Source of the DNA: Dictyobacter formicarum
Lineage (GTDB): Bacteria; Chloroflexota; Ktedonobacteria; Ktedonobacterales; Ktedonobacteraceae
Direction of reading: 5' to 3'
Length of the DNA: 64,000 nt
Assembly: GCF_016587435.1 (NCBI RefSeq)
Contig: NZ_BNJJ01000017.1
Location: forward strand, 124,001 to 188,000
Positions 17,014-25,191 of this stretch are shown piece after piece; within the stretch, counting starts at the first letter, position 1, and each line of letters begins with the position of its first letter. Position numbers and translations under genes: made by a program. The notes beneath the pieces are model-generated. The model was not told the DNA's origin, searched no databases, and saw only the letters and a list, made by a program, of their open reading frames with translations.

Positions 17014-17724
17014 ATGATGAGCGGATATATTGTCTTAGAGGGGGGCGACGAGTTTGGTGGCAAAATGGCCGAGCCGGACCGCCGGGCTGTCGAGCTTGCT
17101 GGTGGAGTGGATGCCAGCATAAGCATCATTCCGACGGCCGCGGCCCCCGATCACAACCATCGACGAGCAGGCATGAACGGGGTCAACTGGTTTCAACACC
17201 TGGGCGCGACGAATGTCAAATCGCTGCCACTGATCGACAAAGCATCTGCTAATGCGGAAGAGATCATCGCCGCGCTCAACCAGTCCAACCTGATTTATTT
17301 GCTGGGTGGATTTCCACATTATCTAGGGCAAACGCTACTCAGGAGCAGAAGCTGGGACGCTATGCGGCAGGCCTACGAGCGCGGAGCAGTATTGGCGGGA
17401 AGCAGTGCAGGCGCCATGGTTTTATGCCAGTACTACTTTGATCCACAGAGCAAGAAAGTCATCGAAGGCCTGGGACTCATACCACAGGCCTGCGTCCTAC
17501 CTCATCACAATGTCTTTGGCAAAAACTGGGCCACGCAGCTAACATCCCTCCTCTCCCAGGCTATCCTATTGGGAATAGATGAGCAGACAGGCATGATCAA
17601 CGACGTGGTCGCCGGACAAAAAAACATCTGGCGCGTATATGGTAAGGGAGGCGTCACCATTTATCGCGCAGGCAGCACCAGCGTCTACAAAACAGGCGAG
17701 TCTTTTGAAGTTTCTCTCCGCTAA
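17014..17724 (+). CDS. Peptidase S51 / cyanophycinase-like hydrolase
   Basis: A 236-residue protein of the S51 class. The nucleophile motif GSSAGAMVL places the catalytic serine at S131. The preceding LIYLLGGFPHYLGQTL and the VLPHHNVFGKNW segment are typical of the family, which includes peptidase E and cyanophycinase. GGGAAGGAT precedes the ATG at 17014, and an earlier frame start has no support. It probably hydrolyses dipeptides or a small peptide polymer in the cytosol. Its stop codon overlaps the last four bases of the convergent cytochrome P450 gene, an unusually tight arrangement. Confidence 0.85.
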   Translation: MMSGYIVLEGGDEFGGKMAEPDRRAVELAGGVDASISIIPTAAAPDHNHRRAGMNGVNWFQHLGATNVKSLPLIDKASANAEEIIAALNQSNLIYLLGGFPHYLGQTLLRSRSWDAMRQAYERGAVLAGSSAGAMVLCQYYFDPQSKKVIEGLGLIPQACVLPHHNVFGKNWATQLTSLLSQAILLGIDEQTGMINDVVAGQKNIWRVYGKGGVTIYRAGSTSVYKTGESFEVSLR

Positions 17725-19094
17725 ATGGATCGGCCCCGGCGTTTGATTTGCATGTGTAAGCCATATTTGGGTCGGATGGTAATCGTTTTGTCAGTATCGG
17801 GGATAATCTGCTGACCGGGAAGCAGCGTGAACGAGACACGCTGCGCCAGGGTTGCCAGCAATAGATGGCCCTCCATCAAAGCAAAATGATTGCCGATACA
17901 AATACGGGGTCCGGCGCCAAACGGGAGATAGGCGAAGCGCGGCAACCCGGCTTCGTTCTCAGCCTGAAAGTGATCAGGATCAAACTGCTCAGGATTGGGA
18001 AAGTAGTCAGGACGGCGCTGGATCGTGTAGGGTACAATCATAATCGTCTGACCTTTGCGCAGATGATAGGGTCCCAGTTTAACCGGGCGTAGCGCTACCC
18101 TGATTAGCGCAATCGAAGGTGGATAGAGGCGCATACTCTCTTTTAAAACCTGCAACGTATAGGGAAGTTGTGAGAGATCAGCATAGGTGGGCGACCGACC
18201 CTGCAGAACCGTATCCACCTCGTGCTGCAAACGCTGATAGATGTCGGGATGTTGTGCCAGCAAGAACCAGGTCCAGGTCAACGCCGCCGCCGTCGTTTCA
18301 TGTCCGGCCACAAACAGCGTCAGGGCCTCATCCTTGATTTGCTGATCACTCATACGAGCCCCATCCTCATCCCGCGCCCGCAACAGGATAGACAGAAAAT
18401 CATCACCATTTTCACCACTGGCCCGGCGCTCATCGATCATCTTCTGCATGCGTCGATTGAGCAGATCCAGCGCCTGTCGTGTCTGTTTATTGCGCTCCGT
18501 AGGCCAGTTGAGAGGAAGAGGAAAAAAAGACGAAAGGATATAATTGATATAGGCCAGCGAGAGGCTCAGTGCGCCCCCAAGCTCATCAGTTTCCGCCAAC
18601 ACATCGGTTTGAAAAAGCACATTCCCAACGATACTCATGGTCACCGCCATCATCTCGCGGCTCACATCCAGGGTCGCACCGTCCCGCCATGTCTGCTGTG
18701 CGCGCTCGCTATATTCCACCATCGTCTGCGCATAATTGACAATGTGCCGTGGCTGGAAGGCTGGCGCCATAATCTTGCGCTGCCGACGATGCAGCTCGCC
18801 CTCACTGCTAAACAGACCCTCGCCCAGCACTGGCCGAAAGGCGCGACGCATAATAAAGCCCTTATCGAAATCATTGGCGTGCTCCACCAGGGCCGCATGC
18901 ACCAGCTCGGAAGAATTAAGCAGCAGCATCGGGACTGGTCCCACCCTGAAGGAGCCAATATCGCCTGTCTGGCGTGCCACCGCCAGTAAAAATGCCAGCC
19001 GATCCTCGCGGATCGCTGCCAGGCTGCCCAGCAACGAACGCTCATTAAACGCAGGAATCCGCGGCCCCGACAATGTTTCAGCACCAGTTTTCAT
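17721..19094 (-). CDS. Cytochrome P450
   Basis: A 457-residue P450. The I-helix oxygen-activation motif is AGHETTAAALTW. The ExxR motif is in LKESMRLYPP. The heme-binding loop is FGAGPRICIGNHFAL, whose cysteine is the axial ligand. The sequence is closer to the CYP4/CYP102-like lineage than to actinobacterial camphor-type P450s, judging from YLPFGAGPRICIG and the long K-helix region. The ATG at 19094 follows GAAGAGGT. No ferredoxin or reductase partner is adjacent, so its electron source must be elsewhere. Confidence 0.93.
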   Translation of the reverse strand: MKTGAETLSGPRIPAFNERSLLGSLAAIREDRLAFLLAVARQTGDIGSFRVGPVPMLLLNSSELVHAALVEHANDFDKGFIMRRAFRPVLGEGLFSSEGELHRRQRKIMAPAFQPRHIVNYAQTMVEYSERAQQTWRDGATLDVSREMMAVTMSIVGNVLFQTDVLAETDELGGALSLSLAYINYILSSFFPLPLNWPTERNKQTRQALDLLNRRMQKMIDERRASGENGDDFLSILLRARDEDGARMSDQQIKDEALTLFVAGHETTAAALTWTWFLLAQHPDIYQRLQHEVDTVLQGRSPTYADLSQLPYTLQVLKESMRLYPPSIALIRVALRPVKLGPYHLRKGQTIMIVPYTIQRRPDYFPNPEQFDPDHFQAENEAGLPRFAYLPFGAGPRICIGNHFALMEGHLLLATLAQRVSFTLLPGQQIIPDTDKTITIRPKYGLHMQIKRRGRSI

Positions 19095-19621
19095 CAGTAC
19101 CTCTTCCCGATATATAAGGCTATATATAACGCAGGCTTCATATCTGAATTGCGCCAGATATGTACACAATATTATACGCCGCAGAATTTTATAGCGTTGT
19201 GCAAGCAAGCGAAAGCAACAAGAAACACGATTTGTAGATGCGCCCCTTGCAGGCGCTTACTCGCTTTCTGCACGGAGATGTACCAAAAGAGGCGATATAG
19301 AGCGATTTAGCCAGATGACTCTCCCGTTATTATTGTTTCTTTTTCGAGCATGAAGGATAAAAGCGCCCGCAAGGGGCGCATCTACGCGAAGCGCGCCTGC
19401 TCTCCTGACTGTGCAGAGATATATAGAATGTTTCATTGATAGAAGAAATCCAAAAGCTGAGCGCAACATATTTTCGTTACATCCAAACATCCATCAAAGA
19501 ACGCTCACTAGAACGCTTTAAGAACGGTCCATATTCTACATTCTCCTCAAGATGAGCAACACCATCAACAGACTTGCAAAACACAGAATCATTCTACGGG
19601 AAAGATACGAGGAGGAAGTAT
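19095..19621. other. Spacer with a MITE-like inverted-repeat unit
   Basis: This 527-base spacer lies upstream of both the P450 gene (leftward) and the small ORF at 19622. Its main structure is the inverted-repeat-bounded unit at 19234-19386. No gene was supported. Confidence 0.5.
19233..19386. repeat. MITE/BIME-like unit bounded by inverted palindromic repeats
   Basis: TAGATGCGCCCCTTGC then AGGCGCTT at 19235-19258, and its inverted copy ending GGGGCGCATCTACG at 19386, form 25-bp arms with a single mismatch around about 100 bp of unique DNA. Each arm is itself a copy of the dispersed repeat seen at 1567 and 2661. The whole can be read as a two-unit BIME or a small non-autonomous element. Confidence 0.55.
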
Positions 19622-19837
19622 ATGAGTATGGAGAAACCGAATAAATATCCTCATTCTCACCTGTTTACGGTTAAAGTATGGGAAGAAGAAATAGGCATCA
19701 ATCAGACCGAGTGGCGCGGCAAAGTCCAATTGTTCACCAATGGTGAGGTGCGTTACTTCCGTGGATGGACACGGTTACAGCCCCTTCTTCTCGCAATGCT
19801 AGCGGAATTGGACTGCGAAGCGGAGACAAACCAGTAA
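19622..19837 (+). CDS. Small conserved-looking protein, unknown function
   Basis: A 71-residue protein with a perfect GAGGAGG ribosome binding site. The sequence FTVKVWEEEIGINQTEWRGK, the following NGEVRYFRGWTRLQPLLLAML stretch and a charged tail look like a compact soluble beta-sheet plus one helix. The W-x-G-K...GEVRYFR pattern reminds me of small uncharacterised proteins common in Ktedonobacteria, but no function is known to me. It lies 64 bases upstream of a membrane hydrolase gene in the same direction and may be co-transcribed. Confidence 0.65.
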   Translation: MSMEKPNKYPHSHLFTVKVWEEEIGINQTEWRGKVQLFTNGEVRYFRGWTRLQPLLLAMLAELDCEAETNQ

Positions 19838-19901
19838 CGTTTTGCTTCTCTTCTTTGAGAAAGCAATTAAGGCGCTTTTTACAGGAAAGGAACATAGAGC
19901 T

Positions 19902-21521
19902 ATGAATATAGATATAGTACAAACGAAGGTGGCAGCGACAAGCGAAACAGCAATATGGATAAACCAGCTTACCGCATATCGCATCAAACGCGGCGCACTT
20001 CTCTACTGGTCATCTCTCTTCACTATGAGCGCAGCCATCATCCGCTTCATTGGCGTACTGAAACAACCTCCTCCGTCCTGGCTTCTCGTCATTTTCCTGC
20101 TTGCCTTCACTATTATACAGGCTGTCGTAGCAGTTTCTGTCCTGGCAGTTCCCGCGCGTCGTCTCCTCCTCGCTGCTGGAGTGATCGAAGCAGTTGGATT
20201 ACTGGTATGGTATATTGCACATGCTATCGGCCTCCCCAGTGGCTTCAGTCTATGGCGACCGGAGACACTGGGTGTACCGGACCTTTACATTCCTGTTATG
20301 GAAGGTGCATCGACCGTCTTTTTCCTATGCCTCGGTGGACGCACCTGGCGTACAGCCCCCAGCGTGTGGCGCATTACATTCAAACTGCTACCTTCTCTGT
20401 TTATACTCGGCCTCATAGTATGGCTGGCGTTGAAATCAATAGCACTCGCTGCCGTCTTCCTGGTTCCTGGAGTGTTCGCAAACGTTCAATACTTCTTCCT
20501 TCCTATCGTTGGACTGATGGCTGTATTTCTGCTACTGCGTCTGGTTTTTCAACCTCTGCGGATGAGAACGCCAGGTGCATGGCGAACGATATTCATCTTG
20601 CTTCCAGCGCTCCTGGCATTCGGCTTTCTGACATGGGGTGGGAGCGTGAGCGCAATCGATACAGCATGGCTCTCTCCAGCATCACCCGTGCACGTTCCTG
20701 CTGGTCAGACAGCGACTCTGGCGTATTGTAATTCCAATGGGAATCCCCTTGCCATGGACATCTCAGAACCTACGGCTCAAGCACCTCGTCCCGCGCCAAC
20801 TGTCATCTACATTCACGGGGGTGAGATGCTAGTGGGCACTCGCATTCTGGAAGATGGAAGTGCGGATGGTCCGTACTTCGCGCAACTTCGCAGCGAACTG
20901 CTGGGTCGCGGATTTATTGTCGGCTCGATCGACTATGGCCTTGTCCCGCTCTATCGCTCATCAGACCAGATAAAGGCTGCCAAGTGTGCCATCCGATTCT
21001 TACGCGCCCACGCGAACGAGCTAGGCATCGATCCGCAACATATCGGCGTGTATGGTCCAAGCCAGGGTGGGTACATCAGCTCAATGTTAGGTACAGTTGG
21101 ACCTGAAGCGGGTTATGATGTGGGGCAATACCTGAATCAGTCGAGCAGAGTCCAGGCTGTCGTCGATATGTGGGGCCTGACTGACCTATCGAACTTCAGT
21201 GGTTCGCCCTGGTGGTTTTCCCTCCTTGCGGGAAATGGCACAAGAGCACAGTTTTTATCCGTAAGCCCTGTCGGCCATGTCGCACCCGGCGATCCACCTT
21301 TCCTGATTATGCATGGAACAGATGATTGGATGATCGCTCCCCATCACTCTCAGGAACTGGCAAAATCGCTGCACACAGTTGGCGTTCCCGTAACGCTGGT
21401 GATGATACAACACGATGGTCACGGTTTGGATATGCCTACAGTAGGGAAGACCGAGCAGCCTGGCCCCGCTACGGTCATCCAGATGATTGCCGATTTCTTC
21501 ACCAGAACGCTAAAACATTGA
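19902..21521 (+). CDS. Multi-TM protein fused to an alpha/beta-hydrolase (esterase) domain
   Basis: A 539-residue two-part protein. The first ~250 residues hold about seven hydrophobic segments (e.g. ALLYWSSLFTMSAAIIRFIG, LLVIFLLAFTIIQAVVAVSV, LLAFGFLTWGG). The C-terminal ~280 residues are an esterase/lipase-type alpha/beta hydrolase. The oxyanion motif is in VIYIHGGEML, the nucleophile elbow in GVYGPSQGGYIS, the acid in HGTDDWMIAP and the histidine in QHDGHGLD, so the triad is complete. CAGGAAAGG precedes the ATG at 19902. The hydrolase domain is probably outside the membrane. The substrate is unknown, and a role in envelope or lipid ester turnover is inference. Confidence 0.85.
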   Translation: MNIDIVQTKVAATSETAIWINQLTAYRIKRGALLYWSSLFTMSAAIIRFIGVLKQPPPSWLLVIFLLAFTIIQAVVAVSVLAVPARRLLLAAGVIEAVGLLVWYIAHAIGLPSGFSLWRPETLGVPDLYIPVMEGASTVFFLCLGGRTWRTAPSVWRITFKLLPSLFILGLIVWLALKSIALAAVFLVPGVFANVQYFFLPIVGLMAVFLLLRLVFQPLRMRTPGAWRTIFILLPALLAFGFLTWGGSVSAIDTAWLSPASPVHVPAGQTATLAYCNSNGNPLAMDISEPTAQAPRPAPTVIYIHGGEMLVGTRILEDGSADGPYFAQLRSELLGRGFIVGSIDYGLVPLYRSSDQIKAAKCAIRFLRAHANELGIDPQHIGVYGPSQGGYISSMLGTVGPEAGYDVGQYLNQSSRVQAVVDMWGLTDLSNFSGSPWWFSLLAGNGTRAQFLSVSPVGHVAPGDPPFLIMHGTDDWMIAPHHSQELAKSLHTVGVPVTLVMIQHDGHGLDMPTVGKTEQPGPATVIQMIADFFTRTLKH

Positions 21522-21537
21522 CAGCTTTCGCGGCTCA

Positions 21538-24500
21538 CTACAGATAGCCAATTTGTTTTGCGAGAGGCACAACTTGTTTCAACAAGACATGTGCCTCTTT
21601 TTGCTGCCCCGCATCCCATGCTTGTAATGCGGCTTTGAGGAGTGCATCCACTGGTTCACGAGGAGGTTGCTGAGTTGGATCGAAGAGTAGACGTACCTCG
21701 TCGATAGCAGCAGATAGGTGTTCCTGGGCCAGAGCCACGCCGATGAGCGGCCATCTTCCCGCCCAGAGGAACGGATGGGGTCGTATCTGCCGTGATTGCT
21801 CCTCTTCTACCGACTCGCGCCCATAGGCCTCAGCCAGGACCAAATTGTCCTCACGCCAGGCCACCCAGGCTCGATGCCCGCAGAGAATGTGTTTGTTCAG
21901 GGCTATGCCAAGCGACTGCGCTTGAGCGAGGAGACGACGCAGCTCCTCCACCTGCCCCCGGTGTCTGAGAACAAACGGTAAAAACGTCAGACAATTGTAT
22001 TGGACCCAGGCGTTTCCAGTGCGTTCTCCCAGGCGTAACGCATTACGTAGCAGTTCCTCAGCCTCGTCAAATTGAGCAGCGCATAAAAGACCAATGCCGA
22101 GCAAGGTGAGGTCAATTCCTCTCTGCGCCTCGTCTCCTGACGACTCCAGGCCCGCAATGCTTGCACGCCAGGCCGCTACTCTTTGCGCCGGGATTATATA
22201 ACGATCACGAATGGCATTGTGCATTCCTATCGCCTCTGCGAGGAGCTTACGTTGTTCCTGAGTCCCGTATTGCTCAGCGATAGGTCTGGCTCTTTCAATT
22301 GCCGCCGCGATGTCATCCGCAGAAGCCTTTCCACGCCATATTTGAGCAAATTGAAGCGCAAGCCATTCGTCTCGCCACTCTGAACTCGATGCGTCTACCA
22401 CCTGTGTTAAGATGCGTTCCGCCTCCTCAAACTCCTGGCGACCATTGATACGGCAGGGGTCTTGACTCGTGGTGGAGGCAGACATCCACGTTGTTGCAAT
22501 CTTCCAATGCAGGCGTGCCAGCCAGAAGTGTGACTCAACAGGAATACAGGCCATTGCGCGATAATACGCCTGTCGCGCATCCTCCCAAGAACCGATTTCC
22601 GCACGAATATCTCCAAGCGAGACGTACACCTGAGCCGCTACTTCCCATGACATACTTCTCGCACTCTGTCCCGACAAAAGTGCTTCGAGGAGTGCAGCTG
22701 CCCGCTCGAGCGCACGAAGTGCCTCCGCATGGGCGTAGATACGGCTTGCAACTTTTCCGGCCTCTTGATAAAAAGGAATAGCTTGAGCGAGAAGTCCAGC
22801 CTGCTCATAGTGTGTGGCTATCTGTCCATAGACGGCATCCAGATTTTCCACATGGACAGCTTTGAGTGCCTCCGCGACACGCTGATGCAGGAGACGACGC
22901 TGTACAGGACTCAAAGAAGCATACACATGCTCACGAATTTTGTCATGGCTAAAGTCGTAGCCATTCGCTGTTCTATCGTTGTGTTCACGCACCATACGTC
23001 GTTGCCACAATTCATCCAACCCCTGTAGCAACTTCTCTTCATGCTCACCGCTTACACGTACAAGCACAGGAAACGAAAACTCGCGCCCAATGACGGCAGC
23101 CACGTTTGCCAAATTGCGCGCCGCCGGCGAGAGTTGCGCGAGCCGTCTGGCAAGCACAGCCTGTACCGACGGTGGCAATGATGATGTCGTGAGGATTAAG
23201 GATGAAGGTGGTTTCTCCGCATTTAGATGTACGCGTTCATCTTTTTCCACCACAGCAGTCCGTGCCATTTCTACTGCGAAGAGCGGATTGCCTTCTGTCT
23301 CAGCATAAAATGCGTCACCCTGAAATGGGTCAAGCAAGTGACCCACAATATGTTCAGCCAGTGATGTTGTCTCCGCTCGCGAAAGAGGACCAAGCGGAAT
23401 TTCTGTCAGTAAACCATCTCGTTGCAACATGTGTAATAAAGCGGTCAAAGGATGCTCAAGCGATGTGGTTGATATCTCGCCAGCATGTAGTGTTCCAATC
23501 AGCAACAAACGTGCCTTTGGGGAGAAACGCAGCAGATAGTGTAGCCATTCCAGGGTCTCGGTGTCGCACCATTGCAGATCATCGAGCAGAAGCAGCAGAG
23601 GTTGACGAACATTCAATATGGCGCGTGCCAGTGCTGCGAAGAAAAACTGGCGTTGCCACCCATCTGTCATAGCAGTAGGAGAGGACAGTTGTGGATGTGA
23701 GGCGAGCACCTCGGGTACAAGCCGTGCTATCTCTTTGAGCGAGGTCGGATCGAGGGTTGAGAAGCCTGTTTGTAGCATGTCAGTGCGTAACCAGGTGGTG
23801 AGAGGAGCATACGCGAGCGTTTCGGAAGCAGGATAACAGTACGCACTCGCTGTCATGATACCTTGCCGACTTGCCCATATCTTCATCTCCTCGGTTAACC
23901 GCGTCTTGCCTATCCCCGCATCGCCAGTAAGAATAACGACATGCGGTTGTCCAGCGGTCGCTGTGTGCCATGCTTGCTGAAGTTGTCGCCACTCCGCTTT
24001 TCGGCCCAGCAGAGGTGGTATCGTTCCACCTACCTTCCCCGATTTCGCGAATATTTGAGGTGTTTGAGATGTTGACGATAGAAGAGATTCATACAATGCC
24101 TTTGTAGCCTCACCCGGCTCGGTTCCCAACTCTCGCTCCATCACCGTGATACAGGTATGATAGGCACGCAAGGCTGAGGCGTGTTCGCCTTGTAAGGATG
24201 ATAGGCGCATCAACTGTCGATAGCTCGCCTCATGCAGAGGATCGTGATGCAGAAGTTGCCGCGCGACACTGAGGGCGGCGTCATAATCATGCTCTTCTTC
24301 CAGAAGCGTTGCCAGGCGTTCGGCGGCTTGCAGAAATAGCTGACGGATGCGGTCGCGTTCGGGAATGATCCACTCATCGTAGCAATCCGGCAGCAAGTCA
24401 CCACGATAAGCATGCACGACTTGCTCAAAAGCCTGTCGTGTCGTGGATATATCCTTATCATGTTGCGCTTGCTGTGCTTGCTTGAATGCCTGTTCAACTT

Positions 24501-24825
24501 GCAGAACATCAAGTGTCCAGGGGGCATCAGCCCGTGATGGCAACCATTGCACGCTCTGTTTATTGATCGAGAGAAATTGTTCGGCTTGTGGGAGGGATTG
24601 CCGCAAGTGATACAACAGTTGACGCAGGTTGGTATGAGCTTGCGCATCGGTTGAATCAGGCCAGAGGAGAAAAGCCAAACGAGATCGGTTCTGAGGTGCG
24701 TCACTGTGCAATACAAGGTAGGAAAGCAAAGATTGAAGTCGGGAACTATTGATTGTTATGATGGGAGCATCGTCCGACTGCAGCAGGAAGTCACCCAGAA
24801 GCTGAATATGCAGGGGTGAAATCAC
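21538..24825 (-). CDS. BTAD/AfsR-type transcriptional activator with ATPase and TPR-like region
   Basis: About 1095 residues. The N-terminal ~95 residues form an OmpR-like winged helix (PLHIQLLGDFLL..., NLRQLLYHLRQSL). The bacterial transcriptional activation (BTAD) helices follow to about residue 245 (YDEWIIPERDRIRQLFLQAAERL). An AAA/STAND ATPase comes next, with Walker A TGDAGIGKT near residue 305 and Walker B LLLLDDLQW. The long C-terminal helical region resembles TPR repeats. The GTG at 24825 is chosen because GGAAGGG lies eight bases upstream and the family begins right there, although the frame stays open to 24903. It converges on the membrane hydrolase gene, and its targets are unknown. 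Confidence 0.87.
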   Translation of the reverse strand: MISPLHIQLLGDFLLQSDDAPIITINSSRLQSLLSYLVLHSDAPQNRSRLAFLLWPDSTDAQAHTNLRQLLYHLRQSLPQAEQFLSINKQSVQWLPSRADAPWTLDVLQVEQAFKQAQQAQHDKDISTTRQAFEQVVHAYRGDLLPDCYDEWIIPERDRIRQLFLQAAERLATLLEEEHDYDAALSVARQLLHHDPLHEASYRQLMRLSSLQGEHASALRAYHTCITVMERELGTEPGEATKALYESLLSSTSQTPQIFAKSGKVGGTIPPLLGRKAEWRQLQQAWHTATAGQPHVVILTGDAGIGKTRLTEEMKIWASRQGIMTASAYCYPASETLAYAPLTTWLRTDMLQTGFSTLDPTSLKEIARLVPEVLASHPQLSSPTAMTDGWQRQFFFAALARAILNVRQPLLLLLDDLQWCDTETLEWLHYLLRFSPKARLLLIGTLHAGEISTTSLEHPLTALLHMLQRDGLLTEIPLGPLSRAETTSLAEHIVGHLLDPFQGDAFYAETEGNPLFAVEMARTAVVEKDERVHLNAEKPPSSLILTTSSLPPSVQAVLARRLAQLSPAARNLANVAAVIGREFSFPVLVRVSGEHEEKLLQGLDELWQRRMVREHNDRTANGYDFSHDKIREHVYASLSPVQRRLLHQRVAEALKAVHVENLDAVYGQIATHYEQAGLLAQAIPFYQEAGKVASRIYAHAEALRALERAAALLEALLSGQSARSMSWEVAAQVYVSLGDIRAEIGSWEDARQAYYRAMACIPVESHFWLARLHWKIATTWMSASTTSQDPCRINGRQEFEEAERILTQVVDASSSEWRDEWLALQFAQIWRGKASADDIAAAIERARPIAEQYGTQEQRKLLAEAIGMHNAIRDRYIIPAQRVAAWRASIAGLESSGDEAQRGIDLTLLGIGLLCAAQFDEAEELLRNALRLGERTGNAWVQYNCLTFLPFVLRHRGQVEELRRLLAQAQSLGIALNKHILCGHRAWVAWREDNLVLAEAYGRESVEEEQSRQIRPHPFLWAGRWPLIGVALAQEHLSAAIDEVRLLFDPTQQPPREPVDALLKAALQAWDAGQQKEAHVLLKQVVPLAKQIGYL

Positions 24826-25100
24826 CAGAGATTCCCTTCCTAAGAAATTGATACTCGACATTCCACAAGCTGTTTCGTGATGCCACATGGTCATCACAAT
24901 CACTATAGCATAGGTAGGGATTAAAATCCATCAATGACAGTATTTGAATCAGCGAGCTGAACAGACACTGAACGACTTATATAAAGTCAATAGTTGTGTT
25001 TTCATTTCAGCGTTTTATAAATAGTATAATTGTTCCTGCAACACCCTTTTGCTGGACCTGAATTTCTCATTTTAATTGTAGCATATTCGTCAATAGCTCG

Positions 25101-25128
25101 ACATCGTGCTTTTGGACGATGTTTTTTG
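25101..25128 (+). terminator. Hairpin plus T-tract upstream of the MFS gene
   Basis: ACATCGT and ACGATGT form a 7-bp stem with an 8-base loop, followed by TTTTTT. It lies about 65 bases before the MFS start codon. It could be an attenuator in the leader or terminate transcription entering from upstream. The rest of the 366-base spacer 24826-25191 shows nothing recognisable. Confidence 0.45.
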
Positions 25129-25191
25129 GTCTTGCTCTCGATATACTTTTCATCTGTTCTGTTTTAAGGAGTGGAAAGGAAAAGATATCCG

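Noticed and set aside
18222..18989. A 255-codon plus-strand frame opposite the cytochrome P450 gene
   Set aside because: Antisense to conserved P450 motifs and without any recognisable feature.
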